A DNA stretch of 64,000 nucleotides from Niabella aurantiaca DSM 17617 (GCF_000374125.1 NZ_KB893627.1:166699-230698), one strand, 5' to 3'; positions 36,309 through 45,751 are shown, counted from the first letter of the stretch. A program made the numbers and translations. Notes: a model not told the origin generated them from the sequence alone.

Positions 36309-37646
36309 ATGTCTTTAACAGCAATTTCGCCCATAGACGGTCGTTATCATAAACAAGTACAGCACCTGCAGGAATATTACAGTGAGTATGCCCTGATCAA
36401 ATACCGCGTGATCGTGGAAATTGAATATCTTTTCTTCCTGGCGGAGAAAAAGTTCCTGAAATTATCCGCTCCTGCCAAAAAGCATCTGAGAGCCGTGGTC
36501 GAAAATTTCAGCACCGATCAGGCCAAAGCAATAAAAGAGATCGAAAAAACGACCAACCACGATGTAAAGGCAGTGGAATATTTTTTGAAGGGTGAGCTGG
36601 ATAAGACCGATGCAAAGGAAGCCAAGGAATGGATCCATTTTGGACTTACGTCGCAGGATGTGAACAATACGGCCATCCCGTTGCTTTGGAAAAGCAGCAT
36701 GGAGCAGGAGCTGGTACCCGCTTATCTGAATCTTCAATCGCGCCTGAGAGCGCTGGCCCTGCAATGGAAAGATATTTCCATGCTGGCTAAAACACATGGG
36801 CAGCCGGCTTCACCTACCAAACTGGGCAAGGAGTTCATGGTTTTTGTAGAGCGCCTGAATAACCAGGTACAACAATTTTCCTATATTCCGTTTTCTGCTA
36901 AATTTGGTGGCGCCACCGGCAACTTCAATGCCCATCATGTGGCATACCCCAAAACGGACTGGGTAAAATTCGGAAATGAGTTTGTAGATGAGGTGCTGGG
37001 ACTGCAACGCATGCAATACACCACCCAAATTGAGCACTACGATAACCTGGCGGCGCACTTCGATGCCATTAAGCGCCTGAACACGATCCTGCTGGATCTC
37101 TGCCGCGATATCTGGACCTATATCAGCATGGACTATTTCAAGCAAAGAACGAAAGCAGGTGAAGTGGGCTCTTCGGCCATGCCGCATAAGGTAAACCCGA
37201 TCGATTTTGAAAATGCCGAGGGAAACCTGGGTATTGCAAATGCGTTACTGGAACATCTCTCGGCGAAGTTGCCGGTGAGCCGCCTTCAGCGCGATCTTAC
37301 GGACAGCACGGTATTGCGCAATATCGGCGTACCGGTGGCGCATACCCTGATCGCTATCCGGAGCATAGAAAAAGGATTGGGTAAGCTGGTACTGAATGAA
37401 CCCCGGCTGAAAAAGGACCTGGAAGACAATTGGGCAGTGGTGGCCGAAGCCATCCAGACCATCCTGCGCCGGGAAAAATATCCCAATCCATACGAGGCGC
37501 TAAAAGCCCTCACCAGAGGTAAGGCGGGTATCACCAAAGAGGCGATCCATGAATTTATAAAGGGATTGAAAATTGCGGCAAGCCTGAAAAAGGAGCTCCG
37601 TCAGATCTCCCCACATAATTATACCGGCATTGTGGCAAAATACTGA
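36309..37646 (+). CDS. purB: Adenylosuccinate lyase
   Basis: 445 residues. PurB cleaves adenylosuccinate to AMP and SAICAR to AICAR, releasing fumarate, in purine synthesis. The N-terminus SLTAISPIDGRYHKQV is typical of the E. coli-type PurB. Catalytic features: TNHDVKAVEYFL, HFGLTSQDVNNTA, the catalytic-His region KTHGQPASPTKLGKE and the mobile signature loop GSSAMPHKVNPIDFENAEGN (Ser288/Ser289). Cytoplasmic homotetramer in known members. A rho-independent terminator follows at 37675. Confidence 0.97.
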   Translation: MSLTAISPIDGRYHKQVQHLQEYYSEYALIKYRVIVEIEYLFFLAEKKFLKLSAPAKKHLRAVVENFSTDQAKAIKEIEKTTNHDVKAVEYFLKGELDKTDAKEAKEWIHFGLTSQDVNNTAIPLLWKSSMEQELVPAYLNLQSRLRALALQWKDISMLAKTHGQPASPTKLGKEFMVFVERLNNQVQQFSYIPFSAKFGGATGNFNAHHVAYPKTDWVKFGNEFVDEVLGLQRMQYTTQIEHYDNLAAHFDAIKRLNTILLDLCRDIWTYISMDYFKQRTKAGEVGSSAMPHKVNPIDFENAEGNLGIANALLEHLSAKLPVSRLQRDLTDSTVLRNIGVPVAHTLIAIRSIEKGLGKLVLNEPRLKKDLEDNWAVVAEAIQTILRREKYPNPYEALKALTRGKAGITKEAIHEFIKGLKIAASLKKELRQISPHNYTGIVAKY

Positions 37647-37674
37647 TGAGGGCGCCGGTGCTTTTACTAAAAAT

Positions 37675-37693
37675 AAGGCAGCGCTGCCTTTTT
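37675..37693 (+). terminator. Rho-independent terminator of purB
   Basis: AAGGCAGCGCTGCCTT is a perfect 16-base palindrome followed by TTT, 29 bp after the purB stop. It has GC-rich arms and a short T tail. Confidence 0.6.
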
Positions 37694-37840
37694 CAAAAGT
37701 CATTTGGGAAAGTACTTTGGGTGCGCACATCATCATGACTGAGACCCGGTATTAGAAAAACAATCCTTTTACGCCGAAGGCAAATAAATAGCGGCCTTTA
37801 TGCCGGCTATGGTCCCCTGCCTGATAAGCGCTAAAGAGAG

Positions 37841-38440
37841 CTAATTTTTCTGAACCATCCCGGCAACTACGATCACTTCCCCGGTCAGCGGGGTTGCTGC
37901 CTGCTCATTTTTCTGCCGCCGTTTTTGGATCTTTTTCAATTTCCTTTTTGTTGTCTTTTTTTGTGGTGTTATAACCACTCCTCCAAGCCTTCCTTCAAGA
38001 CACTGGGCCGTGTTGGGGGATGAAATGGGAGCGGCAAAGGGATCTGCTTTTGGAGCTGTTTCCACTTTTTGTTTAATGCCGCCGGTCACAACAATTTGCT
38101 GCAATGTATCTTTTGTAACCTGGGCGTTCCCATTCTGGGATAAGGCCAGGAGCAGGATGAAGGCTGCTGCGATCTTCTTTACCAGGGGCCATCCCGATCG
38201 GGCAATATGGGTGATAACGATCTGGATATCTGTATCATATTCCATTGCCAATTGCTTTTCGGTAAGCCGCCCGCATATATGCTCCGACCGGTGCTGTACC
38301 AGGTAGTCAGAAATGGCTTCCGGAGCCATGCCGGTAAAGTCCACTACTGTTTTGCAGCAAGAGCCGCAATAGCGACCATTTTCGCCGGGCTTCATGGTTT
38401 CCCAGTTTTCATGGCAGGGGGTAGGAATGCTGATCTTCAT
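37841..38440 (-). CDS. Membrane protein with Cys-rich N-terminal module, unknown function
   Basis: 199 residues from the ATG at 38440 (the frame extends 5 codons to a TTG). The N-terminal module has a conserved pattern: PTPCHENWETMKPGENGRYCGSCCKTVVDFT split here by Cys residues at about 8, 24, 27 and 28, followed by a Cys near 55 in HICGRL. This module occurs at the N-terminus of several Bacteroidetes membrane proteins, including TonB-like ones. A transmembrane helix follows (about 84-102, KKIAAAFILLLALSQNG). The rest is probably periplasmic, with IVVTGGIKQK and a very basic tail (KKTTKRKLKKIQKRRQK). The Cys cluster might bind metal, which is inference. Confidence 0.6.
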   Translation of the reverse strand: MKISIPTPCHENWETMKPGENGRYCGSCCKTVVDFTGMAPEAISDYLVQHRSEHICGRLTEKQLAMEYDTDIQIVITHIARSGWPLVKKIAAAFILLLALSQNGNAQVTKDTLQQIVVTGGIKQKVETAPKADPFAAPISSPNTAQCLEGRLGGVVITPQKKTTKRKLKKIQKRRQKNEQAATPLTGEVIVVAGMVQKN

Positions 38441-38513
38441 AACTGTCGTTTTCAAAAAGATGCAGTTCTGACTGGAATTTCATAAGGTCTGCCGGGGAAT
38501 TTTTTATTAGCGT

Positions 38514-39107
38514 TTAATCTTTAAACCTTATTGCATGAAATGCCGGCATTACGGCTGTAACATCTTCCCTGTTGTTGAACAGGTAAAAAATATATACATC
38601 GGCCTGGTCATCTCCGTGCAGGGTAACCGTCATACAGTTGCCATATCCTTTTCCAAATATTGATTTTAGCGGGTAAACCGTAGTGGCGCCCCAGTTGGCA
38701 TTGAATTCCTTTTTTACGGCTTCAGGTGGAAAGTTTTTGAATCCCGTCATCTTTTGATGATTGCCGGATGTGTTCATGATCACGGCCAGGAATGCTGCCG
38801 TATACATTTTGTTGGGATGGGCACCTGCCGACATCTTTATGGTCGTGTCCTTTTTCCTTTTTTCAAATTGTTCGATCCGCTCTTTCAGCGGGCGTATCGA
38901 ATACCGGATCTCAAGATCCTTTGTTTTACTCTTTAATGCGAGCTCGTAATTCATATCCGGATTAGGGATTATGGATACTGTATCAAAATTGTCCGGTATT
39001 TTAAAGATCAGATTTCCCTTCTGCAGCAGATCTTCAAATTTTTTGTTTTGGCCATTGCCGGTTACAGGACCAAAAAGCAGGATGGCTATCAGGTAAACGA
39101 TTCTCAT
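38514..39107 (-). CDS. Secreted protein of unknown function
   Basis: 197 residues with a signal peptide (RIVYLIAILLFGPVTGNGQ). The mature part begins with FEDLLQKGNLIFKIPDNFDTVSI and includes YELALKSKTKDLEIRYSIRPL and a C-terminal FGKGYGNCMTVTLHGDDQADVYIFYLF. I recognise no named family. Its fold looks like a small alpha/beta protein. It is one of a run of short, separately transcribed minus-strand genes; no operon partner is obvious. Confidence 0.6.
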   Translation of the reverse strand: MRIVYLIAILLFGPVTGNGQNKKFEDLLQKGNLIFKIPDNFDTVSIIPNPDMNYELALKSKTKDLEIRYSIRPLKERIEQFEKRKKDTTIKMSAGAHPNKMYTAAFLAVIMNTSGNHQKMTGFKNFPPEAVKKEFNANWGATTVYPLKSIFGKGYGNCMTVTLHGDDQADVYIFYLFNNREDVTAVMPAFHAIRFKD

Positions 39108-39167
39108 GGCAAATTTTTATGTTTAGGATGCAGATACTCCTTTATTTACATAAAACACCGGGAAAAT

Positions 39168-40439
39168 TTATTCGTCTTTTACTCTGGAGGGTGTTTCTTT
39201 ACCCGCAATGATGGATCCTGCACTGATGCCGATGGACCGGATGATCTCCGTCATATTGGCAAGATCCAATGTTTCTACTGCATCACCAGGTTGGTGATAA
39301 TTTGGTTCGTTGTCCATTTTTGAAGTAGAGATCGTATGCGCCGGAACGCCGAGTTTGGCCAGAGTGGCATTATCGGAACGGTAAAATAAATGCTGATCGG
39401 GATAGGGGTCCGGGTGGAATTCAAAACCGGTCCCTGTAAGATTTTTTTGAAGGATGCCGCCCAGTGAGGATTTTTCAAAACCGGTGATATAGGCAGAATT
39501 CTTTCCCCATTTGCTATCTGTGCCGATCATCTCAATATTCAGCATCGCTGCTATTTGGGATGGGTTCAGCTGCATGCTGAAATATTGGGATCCGAAGCCC
39601 CCGGACTCTTCTGCTGTAAAAGCCACAAAAATGATCGAGCGTTCATTGTTTTTTAAAGCCGCAAAATGACCCGCCAGCATCATAACGGCCGTGGTGCCCG
39701 AAGCATCGTCATTGGCGCCGTTGTAAACGGAATCTCCGTTCACCGGTTTGCCAATGCCGATATGGTCGTAGTGCGCTGAAAAGATGACGTATTCATCTTT
39801 CCGGGATCTGCCCGGCAGCAGGCCGGCTACATTGGCGAGCCGGTGCTCTTTGATCACATGCGATGCTTTTATTGTATAGGTTTGTAATGCCGGTTTCCCA
39901 AGAATAAAAATGGTGGAGCCTGCCCGTTTCAAAAAGTTCCTTTTAAAGAGTATCAACCGTTTAAAGTCTGGAGCAAAACTTTCATCGACCAGTACGATAT
40001 TGTTCCCGCCGTTGTTGACGGCTTCTGATGCTTCGTGGAACAGCGAACTGCCGGCATTGATGGAGCGGATATTGTAGCCGGATTTTTCGGTTACTTCGAG
40101 TACGGGCTGGCCGGTGATCACAATTACATTATCTTTTGGAAGCTCCTTTTGATCTGCCCTTGCCATAAGGCCTCTGAACGCAGCACTGTAAACAGTGAAA
40201 GGCTGCAAAAAAGAATTTCCCTGTAAGGGCTGTAACCCGCTTTTTTTAAAGGATGCGGCGATAAAATCAGCTGCTTTGTCAATTTCCGGAGAGAAGACCG
40301 CCCGGCCTTTCATTTCATCCGCGGCAAGAAAACGGATCGTTTTTTCAACCGTACCTGTATCGAATGAAGTGCCGGCGTTCTGGGCTGCTATATAAGGGGC
40401 CGGGATCAATACCAGGAACAGGAGTCTAAGAATTTGCAT
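39168..40439 (-). CDS. Secreted M28-family metallopeptidase
   Basis: 423 residues from the ATG at 40439, which gives the signal peptide MQILRLLFLVLIPAPYIAAQ. Co-catalytic zinc ligands expected in family M28 are visible: His and Asp in FSAHYDHIGIG, Asp in NGANDDASGTTAVM, the Glu-Glu pair in AFTAEESGGFGS, Asp in IEMIGTD, and the last His in NYHQPGD. It has an N-terminal region (MKGRAVFSPEIDKAADFI) and a PA-like insert before the catalytic part, a common layout for M28 aminopeptidases. It is predicted to be exported to the periplasm or outside; the peptide substrate is unknown. Confidence 0.88.
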   Translation of the reverse strand: MQILRLLFLVLIPAPYIAAQNAGTSFDTGTVEKTIRFLAADEMKGRAVFSPEIDKAADFIAASFKKSGLQPLQGNSFLQPFTVYSAAFRGLMARADQKELPKDNVIVITGQPVLEVTEKSGYNIRSINAGSSLFHEASEAVNNGGNNIVLVDESFAPDFKRLILFKRNFLKRAGSTIFILGKPALQTYTIKASHVIKEHRLANVAGLLPGRSRKDEYVIFSAHYDHIGIGKPVNGDSVYNGANDDASGTTAVMMLAGHFAALKNNERSIIFVAFTAEESGGFGSQYFSMQLNPSQIAAMLNIEMIGTDSKWGKNSAYITGFEKSSLGGILQKNLTGTGFEFHPDPYPDQHLFYRSDNATLAKLGVPAHTISTSKMDNEPNYHQPGDAVETLDLANMTEIIRSIGISAGSIIAGKETPSRVKDE

Positions 40440-40559
40440 GCGTATATCTTTTAAAGAAGGAAGATAGTAAAAAAGCCGTTGCGGGAAATACAGCGATGCA
40501 ACAATCCGCAGGTAATGCAGATCCATCAGTGGAAAAACGACACCCGGTGGATCCGCTAA

Positions 40560-42146
40560 TTATTTATGGATCTCACTGCTAAAGTGAAATTCGATATCCG
40601 GGTTGTTCGTGATCTCGGTATTCAGGAACCATTCGCTTTGTGCCAGGTATACCATGTTCCCGTCTTTATCTTCACCCGTATTGGTTTGCTTGAATTTGCC
40701 GAAGTCCTCCAGTTTGTCAGCGTCCTTACTGGTAAGCCAGCAGGCCTTGTAAAAAGGTAGTGCCCGGAATTCGACGGAGGCGCCATATTCATGCAGCAGG
40801 CGATACTGGATCACTTCAAACTGGAGCTCACCCACACAGCCTACAATCTTTTTGGTGCCGCCAAACTGGGTAAACAACTGGGCCACTCCTTCGTCCGTTA
40901 ACTGCAGGAGTCCCTTTTCCAGTTGTTTGGTTTTCATCGGGTCCCTGTTGATCACTTCTTTGAAAATTTCAGGAGAGAAGGACGGAATGCCCGTGAAGAA
41001 AAAGTTTTCACCTTCGGTAATGGTGTCGCCGATCTTAAAATTACCCGTATCGAACAGCCCCACTACATCGCCGGCATAGGCATCTTGAATGATGCTTTTA
41101 TCCCGCGCCATAAAAGAATAGGGGTTGCTGAAGCGGACGTCTTTATCCAGGCGCACATGATGAAAATATTTGTTGCGTTCAAACCTCCCGGAGCAGACCC
41201 TGAAAAAAGCGATACGGTCGCGGTGTTTGGGATCGAGGTTGGCATGGATCTTAAAAATAAACCCGCTCAGCCTGTCTTCTTCTACGTCCACTCTCCGGGT
41301 GGTTGTTTCACGGCTTTGGGGAGGCGGGGCAATGCGGATAAAAGTATCGAGCATTTCCTTTACACCAAAATTATTAATGGCGCTGCCAAAGAAAACCGGA
41401 GAAACCTTCGCCGCCAGGTAATCGGCAACGTTCAGTTCGCCATTCACGCCGTCCACCAGCTCTACGTCTTCTCTCAGAAGCGCTGCATCGGTAGTGCCTA
41501 CCCGCGCATCCAGAACGGGATCGCTGATATCGGAGAGTGCCAGGGTGTCTTCTTCATCGGCCTTTGTGTTGGCGGTAAATAACCGGATATTTTTATCATA
41601 CAGGTTGTAAACACCTTTAAAATCTTTTCCGCTGTTAATGGGCCAGGTCATGGGATGCAGCGAAATGTTCAGCTCTTTTTCTATTTCTTCCAGCAAATCA
41701 AACCGGTTCTTTCCATCACGGTCCATCTTATTGATAAAGACGATCACCGGCGTGTCGCGCATACGGCAGACCTCCATAAGGCGGCGGGTCTGTTCTTCCA
41801 CCCCGTTAACGCTGTCTACCACCAGGATCACACTGTCTACCGCCGTCAGGGTCCGGAACGTGTCCTCTGCAAAGTCTTTGTGCCCCGGTGTATCCAGGAG
41901 ATTGATCAGTATGTTCTGGTATTCAAAGCTCATTACGGAAGTGGCTACGGAGATACCCCGCTGCCGCTCGATCTCCATAAAATCGGAGGTAGCTGATTTT
42001 TTTATTTTATTACTTTTTACGGCGCCCGCTACCTGAATGGCCCCCCCAAATAAGAGGAACTTTTCCGTAAGCGTGGTCTTACCTGCATCCGGGTGACTGA
42101 TGATCGCAAAGGTGCGCCGGTGCATGATCTCATCGTGATACTTCAT
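40560..42146 (-). CDS. prfC: Peptide chain release factor 3
   Basis: 528 residues from the ATG at 42146, the same length as known RF3. This GTPase recycles RF1/RF2 from the ribosome after termination. G motifs are complete: G1 [14 protein letters not shown]2 [11 protein letters not shown]3 [13 protein letters not shown]4 FINKMDRDG. Domain II ([24 protein letters not shown]) and the RF3 C-terminal domain ([21 protein letters not shown]) follow. The ATG is preceded by TATCTTCG and seven bases, similar to the arrangement at panD. Confidence 0.97.
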   Translation of the reverse strand: MKYHDEIMHRRTFAIISHPDAGKTTLTEKFLLFGGAIQVAGAVKSNKIKKSATSDFMEIERQRGISVATSVMSFEYQNILINLLDTPGHKDFAEDTFRTLTAVDSVILVVDSVNGVEEQTRRLMEVCRMRDTPVIVFINKMDRDGKNRFDLLEEIEKELNISLHPMTWPINSGKDFKGVYNLYDKNIRLFTANTKADEEDTLALSDISDPVLDARVGTTDAALLREDVELVDGVNGELNVADYLAAKVSPVFFGSAINNFGVKEMLDTFIRIAPPPQSRETTTRRVDVEEDRLSGFIFKIHANLDPKHRDRIAFFRVCSGRFERNKYFHHVRLDKDVRFSNPYSFMARDKSIIQDAYAGDVVGLFDTGNFKIGDTITEGENFFFTGIPSFSPEIFKEVINRDPMKTKQLEKGLLQLTDEGVAQLFTQFGGTKKIVGCVGELQFEVIQYRLLHEYGASVEFRALPFYKACWLTSKDADKLEDFGKFKQTNTGEDKDGNMVYLAQSEWFLNTEITNNPDIEFHFSSEIHK

Positions 42147-42198
42147 AAGGGCGCGAAGATAGGAAGGTTTCCGGTTTTTTTTGCCACCGAAACATGGA

Positions 42199-42326
42199 GC
42201 GGGGCATAACATTTTTATTCCTGAGGTGGCACGTGAAGATCCCACGGTGTAAACGCGGCGGACCGTCCTGATTCGTGTCCCCGCGAATCAGAAAAGTGTT
42301 ATGCGCCCCGCGGAACGGTCCTCAGG
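42199..42326. repeat. Nested inverted repeats upstream of prfC
   Basis: A 250-bp gene-free stretch holds several inverted pairs: 42199-42215 against 42292-42311 (GCGGGG..CATAACA..TTTT, with small indels), an 8-bp perfect pair CTGATTCG/CGAATCAG at 42268-42291, and CCTGAGG/CCTCAGG at 42220-42226 and 42320-42326. Together they could fold into a branched RNA or mark a decayed mobile element. It also lies just downstream of the serine hydrolase gene, so it may terminate that transcript. Confidence 0.45.
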
Positions 42327-42398
42327 TAGTGGGGCAGTGGACGCAGCATTTATTTTTTATGGCTCAATGCTTTTGTGGCCGTTTTTGCCGCTGGTGTT

Positions 42399-43790
42399 TT
42401 ATTTCTTTGTTTTCTTTTTAGTGGTGGTTACTTTCTTTTTAAGAGGCGCAACTTTTTTTTCGGGAGCTTTTCTGGTTTGTTTCTTTGCCGTGGATCTGCC
42501 TGCCATGCGGGTTGATCTTACAGGGGCGGTTTTTACCGCTTTTCTGGCGGTACGGGGTGCCGGTTTTAAATGGGATACCGGCATGGCCGTGGCCGCAGCT
42601 GTCCGGGACTCGCTTTCTTCTTCACCGCCGTTTACATTGTTTTGCATATAGTCACCGAAAAAGTCGTAAGCTTTCCGGGCCATGTTGTAGATATTCGAAT
42701 TCATCTTATTCCCCAGGATAATGATGACCGCTTTTTCATCAAGCAGCCTCCCAAAGGCCGGGGTGAAGCCGTGCCATTTGCCATTGTGGTAGATCACATT
42801 TTTGCCATTGGGCAAATTCAGCATCCGCCAGCCCAGACCGTAATTATGGATCGACGGCTTTTCATTGCTGTGCGGCTGATAGGCAGAATCCAGAAGAGAC
42901 TGCCGGATAAAGTCAGGATTGTACAGTGCCCGGTCCCATTTAAACATATCCTCGGGTGTACTGTATATATTTTTATCACCGTAGGTATTGTCAAACTGGT
43001 CGTTGACCCAAAGTGCGCCGGAGGGTTTATAGGACATGATCACGTTGCCGCTGTCTGCCGGTGTGTAAACAAAAGTATGCTTCATTTGCAGCCGGTCAAA
43101 GATGGTCTCTTTAATATATTGCGGAAATTTTTTTCCGGTTACTTTCTCCACGATAAGGGCCAGCATTACAAAGTTGGTATTGCAATAAGCGAACCGGCTG
43201 CCGGCTTTGAACATGGGCACCGGTTTGTACTGCTCCAGGAAATGCAGCACGTCATCGTTGGAAACCATTTTTTTGGGATCCCATTTCTTCCGGTCTTCCA
43301 TTACAGAAAGATAGTTAGGCAGCCCGCTCCTGTGCGACAGCAACTGCTCTACAGTAACGGAAGTGTAGGGGAAGGCCGGAAAGAAATGCGTTACCGGATC
43401 CTGTAAATTCAATTTGCCATCCTGTATTAATTTCAGAACGGTAACGGCGGTAAAGGGTTTGCTGGTGGATGCAAGATGAAATTGTGTATCGGCGTTGATC
43501 GTATCGGTTTTCCGGTTGGGATCCTGGTAGCCGTGATAGGATTCATATAAAATGTTGCCGCCTTTCGCTACCAGAATGCCGCCGTTGAATCCACGGCGGA
43601 TCAGTGCCGAATCAAAGAAGTCGCTGAGGGTCTTCCGGTACCGGGCTTTGTCTGCCTCCGTCATTTGCTCTACGTTAAAAACCGCGGGACTGACATGCGC
43701 CGTTTCCGCATTGTCTTTCTGGGCCTGCGTTTTGGACTTACAACCAATCGTTAACGATATCCATACTATAACAACTAAAACTCTTCTCAA
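42399..43790 (-). CDS. Beta-lactamase-family serine hydrolase lipoprotein
   Basis: 463 residues. The only usable start is TTG at 43790, 16 bases after the expected transcript start. A lipoprotein signal (VLVVIVWISLTIGC) anchors it, probably to the periplasmic face or outer membrane. Class C beta-lactamase/DD-peptidase fold: the Ser-x-x-Lys is STSK in HLASTSKPFTAVTVL, the Tyr-x-Asn is YCN in RFAYCNTNF, and the third motif is HNG in YHNGKWHGF. After about residue 400 comes a Pro/Lys/Arg-rich tail (APRTARKAVKTAPVRSTRM and KKKVTTTKKKTKK) resembling histone H1 or a polyanion-binding tail. Substrate unknown. Confidence 0.87.
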   Translation of the reverse strand: MRRVLVVIVWISLTIGCKSKTQAQKDNAETAHVSPAVFNVEQMTEADKARYRKTLSDFFDSALIRRGFNGGILVAKGGNILYESYHGYQDPNRKTDTINADTQFHLASTSKPFTAVTVLKLIQDGKLNLQDPVTHFFPAFPYTSVTVEQLLSHRSGLPNYLSVMEDRKKWDPKKMVSNDDVLHFLEQYKPVPMFKAGSRFAYCNTNFVMLALIVEKVTGKKFPQYIKETIFDRLQMKHTFVYTPADSGNVIMSYKPSGALWVNDQFDNTYGDKNIYSTPEDMFKWDRALYNPDFIRQSLLDSAYQPHSNEKPSIHNYGLGWRMLNLPNGKNVIYHNGKWHGFTPAFGRLLDEKAVIIILGNKMNSNIYNMARKAYDFFGDYMQNNVNGGEEESESRTAAATAMPVSHLKPAPRTARKAVKTAPVRSTRMAGRSTAKKQTRKAPEKKVAPLKKKVTTTKKKTKK

Positions 43791-43812
43791 GGTACAATGA
43801 TTTTTAAAGGGA

Positions 43813-43842
43813 CAAATTTAGTCTTATCTGCACCTGACCAAA
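43813..43842 (-). promoter_or_regulatory. Full Bacteroidetes promoter of the serine hydrolase gene
   Basis: On the minus strand TTTG, an 18-base spacer and TAAATTTG match the TTTG-N18/19-TAnnTTTG consensus. The -7 element ends 22 bp before the TTG start, supporting that start. Confidence 0.7.
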
Positions 43843-43895
43843 ACTAATGGTGTTAAAATTTTAATTTTTGTTAACTTATTAGGATATTTGCCTGT

Positions 43896-45134
43896 ATGAC
43901 AAATAAAAAAGAGACCAGTTACCCGAAAGAGAAGATCCGGATCCTGTTCCTGGAAAATATCAGTGATTTAGCCGTAAAACGTTTTAAGGATGAAGGCTAT
44001 ACCAAAGTGGAAAAATTAACAAAAGCGTTGTCGGAAGAGGAGTTAATCAAAGAAATCAAGAATGTACATATCCTTGGGATCCGTTCCAAGACACGGATTA
44101 CCAAGAAGGTGCTGGATGCGGCAGAAAAGCTGCAGGCGATCGGTTGTTTTTGTATTGGCGTCAATCAGGTAGACCTGTCGGCGGCTACAGATAAAGGGGT
44201 GGTGGTATTCAACGCACCCTACAGCAATACCCGTTCGGTTGCCGAGTTGGTAATTGCCAATTCAGTAATGCTGATCCGGAGGCTGCCGGATAAGATCCGG
44301 GCGGCGCATGAAGGTATATGGATGAAGGAATCAAAAGGCAGCTATGAGCTGAGAGGGAAGACCCTTGGAATTATCGGCTATGGAAATATCGGGTCGCAGG
44401 TAAGCGTGCTGGCGGAAGCCATGGGAATGAAAGTGTTGTTTTACGATGTGGAAACGAAACTGCCGCTGGGAAATGCCAAGGATGCTAAAACACTGAAGGA
44501 ATTATTGCAAAGCTCGGATGTGGTTACGCTCCATGTTCCGGACACGGCACAAACGAGGAATCTGATCACAAAGAATAACCTGAAATATTTTAAGAAGAAT
44601 GCGATCCTCATCAACTATGCGCGGGGCGAAGTGGTGAACCTGGATGACCTGAGCAAGTTCATGAAAGAAGGACATATCAGCGGTGCTGCACTGGATGTGT
44701 TTCCCTGGGAGCCGGAGAAGAACGGCGATCAGTTCACCAGCCCTATGCAAAATGTTCCCAATGTGATTTTGACCCCGCATATCGGAGGAAGCACGGAAGA
44801 AGCCCAGGAGAACATTGGGGTGGATGTAAGCTCCAAGCTGTTCAACTTTGTTGAAAAAGGGATCTCCAACGGGTCACACACCGTACCGGCTCTGGCATTG
44901 CCGTCGCAGGAAGGTGTGCACCGGATCCTGCATATTCATTACAACCGGCCGGGAGTGCTTTCAGAGATCAATACGCTGTTGTCGAACAATAATATCAATA
45001 TCACAGGTCAGTACCTGAAAACAAATGATGAGATCGGGTATGTGGTGCTGGATGTGGAAAAAGGCGTATCCAAGAAGGCCGCGTCGATCCTGAGTCATGT
45101 AAAGCATACGATCAAGACAAGGCTGGTGTATTAA
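43896..45134 (+). CDS. serA: D-3-phosphoglycerate dehydrogenase
   Basis: 412 residues. SerA oxidises 3-phosphoglycerate to 3-phosphohydroxypyruvate, the first step of serine synthesis. It matches the E. coli type: an N-terminal KIRILFLENISDLAVKRF, the NAD-binding GKTLGIIGYGNIGSQVSVLAEAMG, the substrate-site Arg region NYARGEVVNLDDL, the catalytic Glu/His pair (AALDVFPWEPE and LTPHIGGSTEEAQENIG), and a C-terminal ACT domain (RILHIHYNRPGVLSEINTLL) that in relatives binds serine for feedback inhibition. A terminator follows at 45154. Confidence 0.97.
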   Translation: MTNKKETSYPKEKIRILFLENISDLAVKRFKDEGYTKVEKLTKALSEEELIKEIKNVHILGIRSKTRITKKVLDAAEKLQAIGCFCIGVNQVDLSAATDKGVVVFNAPYSNTRSVAELVIANSVMLIRRLPDKIRAAHEGIWMKESKGSYELRGKTLGIIGYGNIGSQVSVLAEAMGMKVLFYDVETKLPLGNAKDAKTLKELLQSSDVVTLHVPDTAQTRNLITKNNLKYFKKNAILINYARGEVVNLDDLSKFMKEGHISGAALDVFPWEPEKNGDQFTSPMQNVPNVILTPHIGGSTEEAQENIGVDVSSKLFNFVEKGISNGSHTVPALALPSQEGVHRILHIHYNRPGVLSEINTLLSNNNINITGQYLKTNDEIGYVVLDVEKGVSKKAASILSHVKHTIKTRLVY

Positions 45135-45153
45135 GTTTATAGAAACATCGATA

Positions 45154-45186
45154 AAAAAGCCTCCGGGATCCCCGGGGGCTTTTTTA
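45154..45186 (+). terminator. Rho-independent terminator of serA
   Basis: A 10-bp stem AGCCTCCGGG/CCCGGGGGCT (one G-U pair) with loop ATC, flanked by an A-run before and a T-run after, 24 bp past the stop. Confidence 0.75.
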
Positions 45187-45400
45187 TGGGATCAGCCGTT
45201 AAAAAGGCAAGGGCAAAAAGTGTAAAATGCTGCGACCGGCTTCAGCTTTCGCTTAGGTTTGACGGCTATGGTGTCTTCACAACCATTTAAGATGGTACAC
45301 CTTTTAATAAAATTGATACCGGTCTATTATGATACCAAACTACCGGTAAGATGTATAGAGTGATCAAGACGCGTTGTGTTACAGCTGGTATATTTTCTAA
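45187..45400. other. Gene-free stretch left of the palindromic element
   Basis: About 210 bp between the serA terminator and the palindrome-rich element. I see no coding frame, tRNA or clear motif. The sequence is AT-richer than the neighbouring genes. Confidence 0.5.
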
Positions 45401-45751
45401 GAAGCTGTTTAAAAACAAAATTTTGATGCTCCTTGTAAGCGCCATCCGGGCGCGTTAGTGTCATTAAAGCCGCGCTTTAGCACGGCTTTAATGACACTGT
45501 AATTTCATAAGTGCCGTGGGCACGGATCATTATGCCCCGAGCCCATGGCTCTCTGTTGCTCCTTTGGACTTATAAACGGGTTGAAACCCGTTCTTGCCGG
45601 ATCTTTCGAGGCCATGCCTCTTTTTGTAAAAACGATCGTTGAACCCTGCTTTTTACAAATGGCGGCTACAGCGAAGCCACAAGAGAGGCGATAAAAGCCG
45701 GTACCTTTTTGCGACGATAAGGATGCTCCTGGATCGTTTTTAAACAGCTTC
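45401..45751. mobile_element. Palindrome-rich 351-bp element with 16-bp terminal inverted repeats
   Basis: The ends GAAGCTGTTTAAAAAC (45401-45416) and GTTTTTAAACAGCTTC (45736-45751) are perfect inverted repeats. Inside lie a row of stem-loops: a 16-bp perfect stem at 45457-45498, GTGCC/GGCAC at 45511-45523, GAGCC/GGCTC at 45539-45551, AACGGGTT/AACCCGTT at 45575-45592, GAGGC/GCCTC at 45608-45620, and TTTGTAAAAA/TTTTTACAAA at 45623-45659. There is no transposase and the longest frame (about 95 codons) has no recognisable domain. The structure suggests a non-autonomous MITE-like or repetitive structured element. No target duplication was found. Confidence 0.6.

Noticed and set aside
45187..45400. 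Possible tRNA or small RNA in the gap after serA
   Set aside because: No cloverleaf, no conserved TTCGA arm and no strong terminator other than that of serA were seen.
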